From positions 1 through 46,865 of the forward strand of contig PBYF01000094.1 of NCBI GenBank assembly GCA_002729515.1: 46,865 bases of DNA, read 5' to 3'. The notes under the pieces are model-generated. The model did no database searches, had not been told where the DNA came from, and saw nothing but the letters and a program-made list of their open reading frames with translations. Of the stretch, positions 16,482-24,755 are shown piece after piece (within the stretch, counting starts at the first letter, position 1; the number at the start of each line of letters is the position of its first letter). The position numbers and the translations under genes are program-made. Source of the stretch: Deltaproteobacteria bacterium. GTDB taxonomy: Bacteria; Myxococcota_A; UBA9160; SMWR01.

Positions 16482-17351
16482 TCAGCCCCGCCTGGGCCGG
16501 CCCGGGAGCACCAGCGACGAACGCTCTGCCCAGTCCGCGTAGGCCGGACACCGCAGCGCCATGCGCGTCTCGAGCCAGGGGAGGCTCACCCAGCGGAACA
16601 TCGCGATGACCGCCAGGGGTCCCACGAGAGTCCACCACCAGCCGGGGTTTGCCGCGAGGGCAAACAGCCAGAGACCGAGCCAGAAGCCCATCTCGCCCAG
16701 ATAGTTCGGATGACGCGACCACGACCACACGCCACTCGCGAGAAAGTCATCCGCGGCGGGATGCGAAGCGCGGTAGCGCAGCAACTCATTGTCGGCCCGT
16801 GCCTCGAGCAAAATGCCACCCAGCGTCACCGCGAACGCGACGATATCGAGATAGCCGAAAGGCTCACGGCCCACGGCCATCACGACGTACACGGGCAATA
16901 GCGCGACGAAAAGCCACACGGTCGGCAACAGGTGGATCCCAAAGAAACTCGCCGGCCAATAGAGAGCTCCGGTCCTGTGCGCGAGTTCGACGCAGCGCCA
17001 GTTTTCGTCCCCGAGTCCCTGCCAGCGACGCGTCCAGTTCCAGGTGAACCGCACGCTCCAGACCACGATCAGCGTCACCACCAACGCCAGCCGGATCGGA
17101 TTGACGCCAACGATCTCGGGCCGCTGCGCCCAGTAGAGCGCAACCGGTAGCGGCGCCAGACTCCAGTACGGGTCGTAGAAGCTCGAGTTGCGGAAGACCA
17201 GGCTGAAGGCGAAGACGGCCGCGGCCGCGCCCAGGCCAGCCTCGAGGGCAATCGCGATCGGGTGCTCCGCATCGGTATGTACCGCGATGCCGACCGCCAC
17301 CGCCAAGGCAACGCCGTAGGCGAGAACGACGAGGAGCCGGGCGCGGGTCAT
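16482..17351 (-). CDS. DUF1295 membrane protein (steroid 5-alpha-reductase-like fold)
   Basis: 289 aa with about seven hydrophobic segments. The C-terminal GVWSWSRHPNYLGE is the hallmark of DUF1295 and of the related 5-alpha-reductase/ICMT membrane enzymes, where this segment contributes to the NADPH or SAM site. The conserved WRCVELAHRTG lies in the middle. The likely role is reduction or modification of a lipid or isoprenoid, but the substrate is not known for bacterial members. A GAGGAC sits a few bases before ATG 17351. It lies 41 bp downstream of the UGSC selenoprotein gene in the same orientation and may be the last gene of that operon. Confidence 0.85.
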   Translation of the reverse strand: MTRARLLVVLAYGVALAVAVGIAVHTDAEHPIAIALEAGLGAAAAVFAFSLVFRNSSFYDPYWSLAPLPVALYWAQRPEIVGVNPIRLALVVTLIVVWSVRFTWNWTRRWQGLGDENWRCVELAHRTGALYWPASFFGIHLLPTVWLFVALLPVYVVMAVGREPFGYLDIVAFAVTLGGILLEARADNELLRYRASHPAADDFLASGVWSWSRHPNYLGEMGFWLGLWLFALAANPGWWWTLVGPLAVIAMFRWVSLPWLETRMALRCPAYADWAERSSLVLPGRPRRG

Positions 17352-17392
17352 GGGTCCTCGTGGGCCAATGGGGGAGGCGCGATCAGCGTAGC

Positions 17393-17917
17393 TCAGCCCT
17401 CGACAAGTCCGGCTTCAAGCGCGTCGTACGCGCGCTCGGCGATCTCGCGCATCTCGTCATCGGTGCGGTCCTGGATCGGGTGCTCGACGTACACGACCGC
17501 GGGATCGGCACCCAGCGCCTCTGCCTGAGCCTCGGCGCCGTCTCTGAACTCGACGGTGGTGACGAAAACACCGGGCACACCGCGGGTCTCCAGATCGACC
17601 GTGTCGTGCACACTGCACGACGTGCAGCTGCCTCAATCCGCTAGGGCTTCGATCACCGCGTCGCAGCGGGTGGCGATTTCCTGGCGCAGATCCACTGGCG
17701 CCGGCTTGGTGAAGGTGGGCTTTCGAAAGCGCAGCACCTCGGCCCCCGCGCTGCGCAGCTTCTGCTCGAGCCGGTCGAGGAAGACGTCGCCGCGCGCCTT
17801 GCCGATATCGAGCAAGCCGACCGTCCGTCCGGCAAGCGACTCCAAACGGGGCAGGCGCTCTCGTGTCGCCGGTTTCTGCTCGTTCGTCGGATCGAGGAGG
17901 ATGCGGTCCGCGCTCAC
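17393..17917 (-). CDS. UGSC-family selenoprotein (in-frame UGA read as selenocysteine)
   Basis: Two frames that look like separate ORFs (94 codons, then 79) are in phase and separated only by TGA at 17635-17633. Read through, they give one 174-aa protein with residues 92-101 LAD-U-GSCTSC, followed by SVHDTVDLETRGVP. U-G-S-C is the defining motif of the UGSC selenoprotein family; non-Sec members carry Cys there. A SECIS-like hairpin begins 11 bases after the UGA. The GTG start at 17917 has AAGGAG eight bases upstream, and that site overlaps the stop of the thioredoxin-fusion gene, so the two are coupled. The selenol next to two Cys suggests a thiol/selenol redox role. The gene requires SelA, SelB, SelD and tRNA-Sec elsewhere in the genome. 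Automatic annotation would split or truncate it. Confidence 0.88.
17603..17621 (-). promoter_or_regulatory. Bacterial SECIS-like hairpin for UGA recoding
   Basis: On the coding strand, 11 bases separate the UGA (17635-17633) from a perfect hairpin, GTCGTGCA-GTG-TGCACGAC: eight base pairs with a three-base loop that begins with G. A stem base about this far from the UGA and a G early in the apical loop are what SelB recognition needs in bacteria. A competing hairpin CTGCAC-GTC-GTGCAG starts five bases after the UGA. Confidence 0.72.
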
Positions 17918-17930
17918 GACTCGATCTCCT

Positions 17931-19367
17931 TCACGGCCGAATCTCGTTCCAGACGGTCTGGCTGCCCATGGCACCCCCCGCCCAGCCACCGATGATGGCC
18001 GAGAAGAGCCCTGCCCCGCCACCGCAGTGAACGATGAGGATCCCGCCAGGCCGAAACTTCGGAATCGTCGCGTCCTTCACGCTTTCCGGCATACCCTCGG
18101 CGATGCCGCCCGCACCCTGTACGAGTTCGGCACCGGGAATCAGCAGCAACTCGTGCAAGCGCTCGGCCAGCCTCTGCTTGCTCCAACCCGCCGCGCGGAA
18201 GATGCGGCTGTGCTCTGGACCGATGGCCAGCATGGCGTCGAAGGCAATCACGAGCTTTGGGTGGTGGAGCGTGCGCAGGTTCACCGCGAACGTGCGGGCC
18301 AGCGACTCGGGATCACGCGAGAGCTGATCGACTACCGACCGCGGAGCCTCGCCGGGAAAGAGCGTCACTGTGTCGACGCCCACCGGCGCCCCCAGCGCCT
18401 CGGAGAGCGGCTCCCACGGGCTCCCTTCCTCGTCCTCGGCAAAGCAGAAGGAGAGCTTGCCCGGATTGCCGAAGGTGGCGCGGTCCACCTCGCCGGGGCG
18501 CCCACCGCCGACGTTGCGGATGACGAGTTGAAGCGCACGTCCGATGCTGAGGTTCGCGCGGTTGCCCTGGCCGAAGACATTCCGGCCGGAGTTCATGCCG
18601 AGGCGCTGGCGCACCGCGCCGTTCACGACCAGAACGGGCCCGACCGGCATGGTGGTCGCGAGCAGTCCGTGCATGTTGAACTCATCGGTGCAAGCGGCCT
18701 CGAGCGCAGCGAGCACGACGGGAAGGTATTCGGGTTTGCAGCCAGCCATGACTGCGTTGACCGCAACCTTCTCCACGCTGCACTCGGCGAGATCCGGCGG
18801 TACCACCGCGACCACGTCGTCGGGCGCCCGGGTGGTTCCACCGAGCATCGCCAGCACACGCTCCTCGCTCGGCGGCACGAGCGGAAGACCGTCACCCCAG
18901 CTGCGGTCCTGCATCGCCTCGAAGGGATCTTCAGCAGAAGCGAGTTCGACGCGGCGCGAGCGCAGTTCGGATCCGCCGAACTTCGCCGCCAGGCCCGGCG
19001 CAAGATCTGGTGCGACCGAGAGCGAGCCGCATCCCGGGCGCGAGTCCGGGAGCCCGGAGCCCAGGCGTTTCGCTCCGGTGAGCGCCTCCCATTCCTCTCG
19101 ATGCCAACCGATGACGCGCTCCTTCTCGATCCCGTCTTCCACGCACAGCAGCGTCGGCACCACCTCCACGCCGCAGTGCCAGGACATTTCGAGCGACCGG
19201 TCGTCGACCGGACCGATGCCCGCAGGGAAGCCCGGGTCATCCTGTGTGTAGACCGTAAGCGGGACATCCTCGGCCAGCTGGGCAAGCACGGGCTCGACGA
19301 GCGCGCAGGTGGGACATTCCCGTTTCACGAAGGCCACGAAGCCGGAGGGAAGCTGCGATCGCACCAT
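17931..19367 (-). CDS. Thioredoxin-like domain fused to a large uncharacterised domain
   Basis: 478 aa. Residues about 1-100 form a thioredoxin fold with an active-site CPTC ([14 protein letters not shown]) and the cis-Pro strand [11 protein letters not shown]. The remaining 370 residues are well conserved in character ([68 protein letters not shown]) but I do not know a function for them. There is no signal peptide, so it is probably cytosolic. Its stop TGA overlaps the ribosome-binding site of the UGSC selenoprotein gene. The thioredoxin domain could be the reductant of the Sec/Cys centre in UGSC or of MsrA. The start overlaps the msrA 3' end by 43 bases with a weak ribosome-binding site. 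Confidence 0.8.
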   Translation of the reverse strand: MVRSQLPSGFVAFVKRECPTCALVEPVLAQLAEDVPLTVYTQDDPGFPAGIGPVDDRSLEMSWHCGVEVVPTLLCVEDGIEKERVIGWHREEWEALTGAKRLGSGLPDSRPGCGSLSVAPDLAPGLAAKFGGSELRSRRVELASAEDPFEAMQDRSWGDGLPLVPPSEERVLAMLGGTTRAPDDVVAVVPPDLAECSVEKVAVNAVMAGCKPEYLPVVLAALEAACTDEFNMHGLLATTMPVGPVLVVNGAVRQRLGMNSGRNVFGQGNRANLSIGRALQLVIRNVGGGRPGEVDRATFGNPGKLSFCFAEDEEGSPWEPLSEALGAPVGVDTVTLFPGEAPRSVVDQLSRDPESLARTFAVNLRTLHHPKLVIAFDAMLAIGPEHSRIFRAAGWSKQRLAERLHELLLIPGAELVQGAGGIAEGMPESVKDATIPKFRPGGILIVHCGGGAGLFSAIIGGWAGGAMGSQTVWNEIRP

Positions 19368-20062
19368 GCAAGCAATTCTACCAGCGCCAGGGCGACGAGG
19401 CCTTGGCGGCACACCTCCCCCGCCGTTTTGCTCGGGAAGGGAACGCCGGTGCCCCCTAGCCCGCAGTAGCCCGCTGGATCCTTGGCCAGGTACTGCTGGT
19501 GATAGTCCTCGGCGTAGTAGAACTCCGGAGCATCGAGAATCTCGGTCGTGATCGCAGCGCGTCCGGCGGTGTCGAGCGCCCGCCGGTAGGCCTCCCGCGC
19601 GGTCAGCGCCGCTTCGCGCTGGCCCGGATCGCAGACGTAGATCCCCGAACGGTACTGGGTGCCCACATCGTTTCCCTGGCGCATCCCCTGGGTCGGGTCG
19701 TGGGCCTCGAAGAAGCTCGACAAGAGCGTCTCGAAGCTCACCTGCACCGGATCCCAGACCACCCGCACCGCTTCGTTGTGGCCGGTGAGACCGGTGCACA
19801 CCTCCTCGTAGAGCGGATTCGGTGTGACTCCGGCCGTGTAACCCACCTGAGTGCTGTACACGCCGGGCAGCTGCCAGAAGCCGCGCTCTGCGCCCCAGAA
19901 GCAACCGAGTCCGAAGACCGCCCACTGCGTCCCTTCGGGCCAGGGCGGCTGCATGGAACTGCCGAGAACGAAGTGCTTCTCGACCACCGGCACGCGCTCG
20001 TCGCGTCCGGGCAACGCCTGCTCGGGCACAGGCAAATCGAGCTTCTTCTGAAATCGGCCCAT
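19325..20062 (-). CDS. msrA: Peptide methionine-(S)-sulfoxide reductase
   Basis: 245 aa. The catalytic motif GLGCFWGAE is intact, with family landmarks [35 protein letters not shown] and a C-terminal YHQQYL. It reduces methionine-S-sulfoxide in proteins, using thioredoxin as electron donor. Most MsrA proteins end soon after the [10 protein letters not shown] motif. Here the frame runs on for about 37 residues and overlaps the thioredoxin-fusion gene by 43 bases, so an ancestral stop may have been lost. The start ATG 20062 has AGGAG that overlaps the TAG stop of the surE-like gene ten bases upstream, which indicates a coupled operon. Confidence 0.93.
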   Translation of the reverse strand: MGRFQKKLDLPVPEQALPGRDERVPVVEKHFVLGSSMQPPWPEGTQWAVFGLGCFWGAERGFWQLPGVYSTQVGYTAGVTPNPLYEEVCTGLTGHNEAVRVVWDPVQVSFETLLSSFFEAHDPTQGMRQGNDVGTQYRSGIYVCDPGQREAALTAREAYRRALDTAGRAAITTEILDAPEFYYAEDYHQQYLAKDPAGYCGLGGTGVPFPSKTAGEVCRQGLVALALVELLAWCDRSFPPASWPS

Positions 20063-20072
20063 ACGTTTGCTC

Positions 20073-20975
20073 CTAGTCGGTGCGCACGTTCGGCGCCGGT
20101 GTGCTGACGGCCCCTCGAGATCCTTCCAGGGGACGCAGGGCGTCGAACGCGCCCTCTGCGGTCCAGGAGCCCTCGAGAGGAGTTACGGTCACGAATCCGG
20201 CAGCCAGCGCGGTCGTGTCGGCCCCGTCCACGGTTTCCTCCGCCGGGTTCGGCGCGTAATCCATGGTGAGCGAGCCGTCCTCCTGCTCCTCGTAGACGAG
20301 TGTGTAGAGTGTAGAGCGGCCCTGGCGCGTGAGCTTCAGACCCTCCACGTCGGCGGCCTTGCGCGGCGGGTGGTTCACGTTGAGGACCGTTCCGGACGGC
20401 AGGAGTGGGGCCCGATTCCAATCCGCCAGTTCTCGGACCAGCGCCACCGTCATGGCCGCCGCGTCGGGGAAGTACTGGACCGTCCTTGCGAGATCGTTCG
20501 CATCCACTGCCTGGCTCACGGCGATGGCGGGAATGCCATAGGACGCGCCCGTGATCGCGGCGCCCACCGTTCCCGACGAGACCGTTCCCGACCCGACGTT
20601 CTGCCCGAAGTTGATGCCGGAAACGATCAGGTCGACTGGCTCCTCGAGAAACACCGAAACCGCGAGCCGGATACAGTCGGCCGGAGTACCGTCCACTGCG
20701 ATCCGCTTGGGATCCACCTGGTGCCACGTGAGCTTGCCCCGGCTCGTGTAGGAGACGCTGCTCCCACTCTGGTTCTCGGACGGCGCCACCACGACGACAT
20801 CGTGCCCATCGGCTTCGAGCGCCGCCCGCAAGACGCCGAGGCCGGGAGCATCGTGGCCATCGTCGTTGGTGAGAAGGATCCGAAGCGATCGGTCGGGCGT
20901 CTCGGCACTCGCGCAACAGGCGGCCACGAGAACGAGCAGCAAGAGGGCCTGGGTCGACCGGTGTTTCCGTCTCAT
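20073..20975 (-). CDS. SurE-like nucleotidase with an export signal
   Basis: 300 aa. SurE motifs are clear: [13 protein letters not shown] (metal Asp pair), [11 protein letters not shown], and [13 protein letters not shown] with the metal-binding Asn. SurE proteins are metal-dependent 5'/3'-nucleotidases or polyphosphatases and normally cytosolic. This one begins [28 protein letters not shown], a signal sequence with a lipobox-like LVAAC, so it is probably exported or lipid-anchored. It is also longer than typical SurE (about 250 aa), mostly because of the leader. First gene of the leftward surE-msrA-thioredoxin-UGSC cluster. An extracytoplasmic phosphatase acting on nucleotides or other phosphate esters is the inference. 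Confidence 0.85.
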   Translation of the reverse strand: MRRKHRSTQALLLLVLVAACCASAETPDRSLRILLTNDDGHDAPGLGVLRAALEADGHDVVVVAPSENQSGSSVSYTSRGKLTWHQVDPKRIAVDGTPADCIRLAVSVFLEEPVDLIVSGINFGQNVGSGTVSSGTVGAAITGASYGIPAIAVSQAVDANDLARTVQYFPDAAAMTVALVRELADWNRAPLLPSGTVLNVNHPPRKAADVEGLKLTRQGRSTLYTLVYEEQEDGSLTMDYAPNPAEETVDGADTTALAAGFVTVTPLEGSWTAEGAFDALRPLEGSRGAVSTPAPNVRTD

Positions 20976-21199
20976 GACATCAGATTACCCCGCGCAAATG
21001 GCCGGAGAAACACGGCTCGCGGGGGGACTTGCTGGGCACAGCGATCGGCGTCCCACGATCGGCCTGCATCGCTGCTCCGAGCTTCCCGAATTTCCTTCGG
21101 CAGCGCATACTGTCCACTTCACTGTGGAAGAAGCTCCATGTCGTGTAGCGACACCGACTCTCCTGGAAACACGCGAAGCAAGCCGTCGCAGGCCGGGCC

Positions 21200-21973
21200 A
21201 TGCGCGTCGCCACCTGGAACGTGAACGGCCTGCGGGCGCGGCTCGATTTCGTGCTCGCCTGGCTGCGCGAGCGACAGCCCGATGTGGTCGGCCTGCAGGA
21301 GATCAAGCTCACCGACGAGATCTTCCCCCACGACGCGTTCGCGGAGGTCGGTTATCGCGCTGCAACCCACGGCCAGAAGAGCTGGAACGGTGTGGCGATC
21401 CTGGCGCGCGAAACACCGGAGGTGACCCAGCGCGGCCTGCCGGGTCACGAGGGCTTTGGCGCGCGCTTGCTTGCGGCCCGCGTGGGAGAACTCGATTTCG
21501 CGACGGTCTACGTCCCGAACGGAAAACATCTGGAGCACGAGGACTTTGCGCGCAAGCTGACCTGGCTCGAGGCGCTGGCAGAGCAACTCGAACAGGGTTT
21601 CCACGCCTCCCGGCCAGGGGTGATCTGTGGGGACTTCAACGTCTGCCCGAGCGGCCTCGACAGCTGGAACGAGGCGGAGTTGGGCGGCGCGATCTTCCAT
21701 ACCCCGCAGGAACGCCAGCGCTTCGAGGCGCTGCTCTCAGCGGGCTTCTCGGACCTGTGGCGGAAACTCCACCCGGACCGCCAAGCCTTCTCCTGGTGGG
21801 ACTACCGGGGCGGCGCCTTCCACCGCAAGCAGGGGCTGCGGATCGATTTTCTACTCGGAACCCCGGCGGCGCGTTCGGCTCTCCAGGCCGCAGAGATCGA
21901 TCGCGGCTGGCGAAAGAAGCGAGACGGTCTCACCCCCTCGGACCACGCCCCGGTGTGGGCCGATCTCGCATGA
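21200..21973 (+). CDS. xthA: Exonuclease III (AP endonuclease)
   Basis: 257-aa member of the endonuclease/exonuclease/phosphatase family. Diagnostic segments: MRVATWNVNGLRAR, the metal-binding Glu in DVVGLQEIK, SWNGVAIL, VICGDFNVCPS, and the C-terminal LTPSDHAPVW. Length matches XthA of E. coli (about 268). It cleaves DNA at abasic sites and removes 3' blocking groups in base-excision repair. Divergent from the surE-like gene; the 224-bp gap between them holds no ORF that looks like protein. Confidence 0.93.
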   Translation: MRVATWNVNGLRARLDFVLAWLRERQPDVVGLQEIKLTDEIFPHDAFAEVGYRAATHGQKSWNGVAILARETPEVTQRGLPGHEGFGARLLAARVGELDFATVYVPNGKHLEHEDFARKLTWLEALAEQLEQGFHASRPGVICGDFNVCPSGLDSWNEAELGGAIFHTPQERQRFEALLSAGFSDLWRKLHPDRQAFSWWDYRGGAFHRKQGLRIDFLLGTPAARSALQAAEIDRGWRKKRDGLTPSDHAPVWADLA

Positions 21974-22008
21974 GTGCGCCCCCCTTGCAACCTCGCGCCA
22001 ACTCTCGT

Positions 22009-22046
22009 AAATAGGGGCAGGTTCCCCTCGGCGGGGGGGCGCCGAG
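22009..22046. repeat. REP-like AAATAGGGGCAGGTTCC element plus CTCGGCG hairpin
   Basis: 22009-22025 reads AAATAGGGGCAGGTTCC, close to the element at 27651-27666 (AAATAGGGGAGGTTCC). From memory it resembles dispersed intergenic repeats linked to REP-associated (RAYT/Y1) transposases in many proteobacteria, but that family link is not tested. Immediately after, CTCGGCG-(G)6-CGCCGAG at 22027-22046 forms a seven-base hairpin, without a T run, between xthA and the next gene. Confidence 0.4.
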
Positions 22047-22068
22047 CAACCGAAAGAGGAGACTTCAA

Positions 22069-22557
22069 GTGAGACGAATCACAGCAATTTTCATGGCTTT
22101 CGCATTCGTCCCGTTCGTGGCCTTTGCCGACGACATAGGGGGCGGTGAAACCATCGTAATCCAACAAGATACAGTGGTGGTAGAGGACGCGGTGAGCGCA
22201 CCTCCGCCGGCCTTCGTGGAGCTTCAGAGCACCGCGATCGCAGCGGGTATCGGTGCCCGAATCGGCGACGGCAGCCTCTTCGTCGATGGCCAGGAACACC
22301 CCTTCAAGGTGCGGGGAGTGTCACTGGGCGACTTGGGTGTGTCCGTCATCGCGGGCGAGGGGCCGGTCCAGGGGCTGGAGAACGTCTCCGACTTCTCGGG
22401 CACTTACATGGCACTCGAGGCAGGTATCGCAGCGGGCAAGGGCGTGTCGACGCTCACCATGCGCAACCAGCACGGCGTGACCATCAGGCTCGAATCCGAC
22501 ATCCAGGGCGCACAGCTGACTCTCGGTGGACAGGCTCTGACGCTCGAACTCCAGTAG
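22069..22557 (+). CDS. Secreted protein of unknown function (162 aa)
   Basis: GTG start at 22069 with AGAGGAG seven bases upstream. Signal peptide with cleavage near VAFA-DD. The mature chain has a short Pro-rich segment (SAPPPAF) and then an alternating glycine-rich beta-type pattern: IAAGIGARIGDGSLFVDG, GVSLGDLGVSVIAG, FSGTYMALEAG, and a C-terminal LTLGGQALTLELQ. The pattern recalls small periplasmic proteins of the DUF1134/SYLF sort that have gly-rich beta strands, but I cannot assign a family. A strong intrinsic terminator follows within 25 bases, so it is probably its own transcription unit and perhaps well expressed. Confidence 0.7.
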   Translation: MRRITAIFMAFAFVPFVAFADDIGGGETIVIQQDTVVVEDAVSAPPPAFVELQSTAIAAGIGARIGDGSLFVDGQEHPFKVRGVSLGDLGVSVIAGEGPVQGLENVSDFSGTYMALEAGIAAGKGVSTLTMRNQHGVTIRLESDIQGAQLTLGGQALTLELQ

Positions 22558-22578
22558 CACTGAGATTCTCTCGATTCC

Positions 22579-22618
22579 GGAGGGCCCGGTGGCCAAAGCC
22601 ACCGGGCCCTCCTCTTAT
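22579..22618 (+). terminator. Strong rho-independent terminator
   Basis: A perfect 15-base stem, GGAGGGCCCGGTGGC at 22579-22593 and its complement at 22598-22612, closes a CAAA loop and is followed by TCTTAT. It ends the unit of the secreted 162-aa protein. It also argues against any start for the next gene inside 22579-22612. Confidence 0.85.
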
Positions 22619-22639
22619 GGCGTTTCGTATACTCGGGCC

Positions 22640-23368
22640 GTGGCGTTTCTTTCCCATGTCGGCACGGCCTTCGCGGTCGCGGTCGCCGGGTGCTGCGCAC
22701 TGGCGTGCGCCTCACCGACCGGTTCAGCACCCGGGGAGTCCGGCTTCGCGTTCTTCTCCGAGCCGCGGCGCCAAACGGATCCGTGGTTCGAAAAGGTGCG
22801 CGAGTGGCAGGTCCGGGAACGCAACGACCGCCCGGACACGAGCTTCCCCGAACCGGCGACACTGCGCCGCAAGCGCCAGTCGGGCCAGCTGCGGATCAAG
22901 ATGGGGCGCTGGGAAACAACCGAGCGGCTCGCGATGGCGCGTCGCGTGGCGGACTGGGCCCAGGGCGAGGCACGCCGCCACTACCGCTTCGACCCACCTA
23001 CCGACGCGGCCTCGGACCCGTGGCCCACGACCAAGGATCTACTCGAAACCAATGGCGACGACTGCGACGGACTCGACCTCATCGCCTACGAACTCCTGCG
23101 TCAGTTCGGCTTCCCGCCAGAGCAACTCTTCCGCGCCGTCGTGCGGCGCAACCGCGACGGCGCAAACCACATGGTGACGCTGTGGTTCGACGAGGACGAG
23201 GACCCGTGGGTCATCGACTCGATCGGCGCAATGACTTTCAAAGTGCGTCGCTTCTCCGAGCTTCCGGGCTGGACACCCACGGCGGTCTTCAACGAGCGCG
23301 AACAATACACGCCGCGGAGTGCGACTGACGCTTCGGTGGCTCGCCTGGGCGGACCGCACGGAAAATGA
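22640..23368 (+). CDS. Transglutaminase-like cysteine peptidase, lipoprotein
   Basis: 242 aa from GTG at 22640. The frame opens earlier at 22589, but that lies inside the terminator stem. The N-terminus is hydrophobic and contains VAGC (Cys18) and a second possible LAC, so it should be lipid-anchored. The catalytic triad of the bacterial transglutaminase-like family is visible: Cys142 in NGDDCDGLDL, His177 in DGANHMVTLW and Asp193 in VIDSIGAM. Family members act as cysteine proteases or amidases; the best known (LapG-type) cleave surface adhesins. No adhesin or c-di-GMP gene lies next to it, so the target is open. Confidence 0.82.
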   Translation: MAFLSHVGTAFAVAVAGCCALACASPTGSAPGESGFAFFSEPRRQTDPWFEKVREWQVRERNDRPDTSFPEPATLRRKRQSGQLRIKMGRWETTERLAMARRVADWAQGEARRHYRFDPPTDAASDPWPTTKDLLETNGDDCDGLDLIAYELLRQFGFPPEQLFRAVVRRNRDGANHMVTLWFDEDEDPWVIDSIGAMTFKVRRFSELPGWTPTAVFNEREQYTPRSATDASVARLGGPHGK

Positions 23369-23430
23369 GCCTCGCACCACTGGTCCGGGTCCCACCAGAG
23401 CGAGCCACGCGGGGAATCACCGCGGTGAAC

Positions 23431-23976
23431 TCAATCCGGTCCCGCGGACTCGTCCTCCGGGATCGGACCCGCGGCGATGAGCGCGAGCAACTCTTCGGAT
23501 GTCTCGGGATGGGCAACCCGGCGAATGCGCCCGGCCTCGAGCCAGAGGATCGTCGGCCGACCCTCCCGGCTTGGAAACGCAGCTGTAACCGCTCCACTCT
23601 CGTCCAGAAGAATCGGGTAAGGACGGTTGCGCAGCCGCGGCTTGACGATCACGGCGCGCACGAAACCCGGCATGCCGCTCAGGTCCGAGACGTAGACGGC
23701 GGTCTGGCGTTCGAGAAGCTCTGGGTCTTGCTCGAGGGCCGTACGGATCACCGCGCCACCATCCATGTCGCGGCTGAAGAACACCACACGCACATCGGCG
23801 TCGATGCCATGCGCCACATCGTGCTGGTCGACGAGTTCCGCTGTCGGGAGGACGTCTCCGACACTGAGAGGCTCGGCGGCCAACGCCGGTGCAGCGCCAC
23901 AAGCGGCCGCAAGCAGAAACAACCACAGCGACGATACCGTGCGGACCCAACCGAGCGCTTCACATCTTCCCGCCAT
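23431..23976 (-). CDS. Exported thioredoxin-fold (redoxin-like) protein lacking a CxxC
   Basis: 181 aa. The start at 23976 (MAGRCEALGWVRTV) gives a signal peptide with cleavage near PALA-AEP. The mature part follows the redoxin/YtfJ-like order: LSVGDVLPTAELVDQHD, RVVFFSRDMDGGAVIRTAL, PILLDESGAVTAAF and RPTILWLEAGRIRR. At the position where thioredoxins have CxxC the sequence reads SRDMDG, with no Cys, so classical disulfide chemistry is not expected. Frame continues upstream but without a signal-like start. Convergent with the transglutaminase-like gene. Function unknown. Confidence 0.7.
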   Translation of the reverse strand: MAGRCEALGWVRTVSSLWLFLLAAACGAAPALAAEPLSVGDVLPTAELVDQHDVAHGIDADVRVVFFSRDMDGGAVIRTALEQDPELLERQTAVYVSDLSGMPGFVRAVIVKPRLRNRPYPILLDESGAVTAAFPSREGRPTILWLEAGRIRRVAHPETSEELLALIAAGPIPEDESAGPD

Positions 23977-24077
23977 GCAAACGGATGCTAGCGTGCCAGC
24001 CAGCGGGCATCCACGCGCTCCACTCCCCTTGCCGGGAATACGGCGCCCACTCCAGAAAACTGCCCACCCGAGGAAGC

Positions 24078-24734
24078 ATGTCCAAAGACTCCGACGTAGC
24101 CGCACTCGCTGGCGAGCTTCGCGCGATCGCGGAAGCCCTCGCGGTGGCCGAGCTGCGGGAAACAGACGTCGTCGAGGCCACCCGGCTCGCGACAGAGGTG
24201 CGGCGCCTGGTCGACGGACCACCTCGCGAGCGTTGGTACTCCGCCGGCGAAAGTCCCCACACCTCGCCGGCGGCGCGGCGCGCCTACCTCGAGCAGAGCC
24301 CGATCCGCGGGCAGCTGAACCCCGTAGCTCCGCCCATCGCGCTGGAGACCGTGACGCGAACCGATGGCACAAAGGCCGTATTGGGGCGCGTGAACATGGG
24401 ACTGCGTTTCGAAGGGCCGCCCCGCGGCGTCCACGGAGGCTGGATCGCGGCGCTCTTCGACGAGGTATGTGGCGCGGCCCAGGCACTGGCCGGCGGCTCG
24501 GGAGTCACTGCCATTCTCAAGGTCCGCTACCGCCACATCTCGCCGCTCCACGAGGAACTGCGTTTCGAAGGGTGGGTGGCGGAGCGACGCGGTCGGCGAA
24601 TTGTCGCGAAAGCCACCTGCCACGCAGGAGACACCCTGACGGCGCAGGCACAGGCGGTTCTGGTCGACGTAGACTTCCGAGAGGTCGACCAGCAGATGCT
24701 GGGCAGGCGATCGCCGGAAGTGGGCGAGGGATAG
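24078..24734 (+). CDS. Hot-dog-fold acyl-CoA thioesterase (PaaI/4HBT type)
   Basis: 218 aa from ATG 24078 with AGGA just upstream; the frame extends further 5' without protein-like character. The first 90 residues are helical and not family-typical. The hot-dog core follows: GRVNMGLRFEGPPRGVHGGWIAALFDEV with the HGG-x(n)-D pattern of PaaI-like thioesterases, then KVRYRHISPL and RFEGWVAERRGRRIVAKATCH. The expected reaction is hydrolysis of an acyl- or aryl-CoA thioester. No CoA-pathway genes are adjacent. It converges on the VWA-OmpA gene with 21 bases between stops. Confidence 0.8.
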   Translation: MSKDSDVAALAGELRAIAEALAVAELRETDVVEATRLATEVRRLVDGPPRERWYSAGESPHTSPAARRAYLEQSPIRGQLNPVAPPIALETVTRTDGTKAVLGRVNMGLRFEGPPRGVHGGWIAALFDEVCGAAQALAGGSGVTAILKVRYRHISPLHEELRFEGWVAERRGRRIVAKATCHAGDTLTAQAQAVLVDVDFREVDQQMLGRRSPEVGEG

Positions 24735-24755
24735 CCCGCCCGCCCAAAAACTCGC

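Noticed and set aside
17633-17635. TGA read as a normal stop, giving two small genes
   Set aside because: The frame, the UGSC motif and the hairpin after the UGA together fit recoding better, and the second piece would have no start of its own except GTG inside the motif.
17556-19469. Long 637-codon plus-strand frame
   Set aside because: It is antisense to the thioredoxin-fusion and UGSC genes, with Arg/Pro/Ala-rich low-quality sequence typical of high-GC shadow frames.
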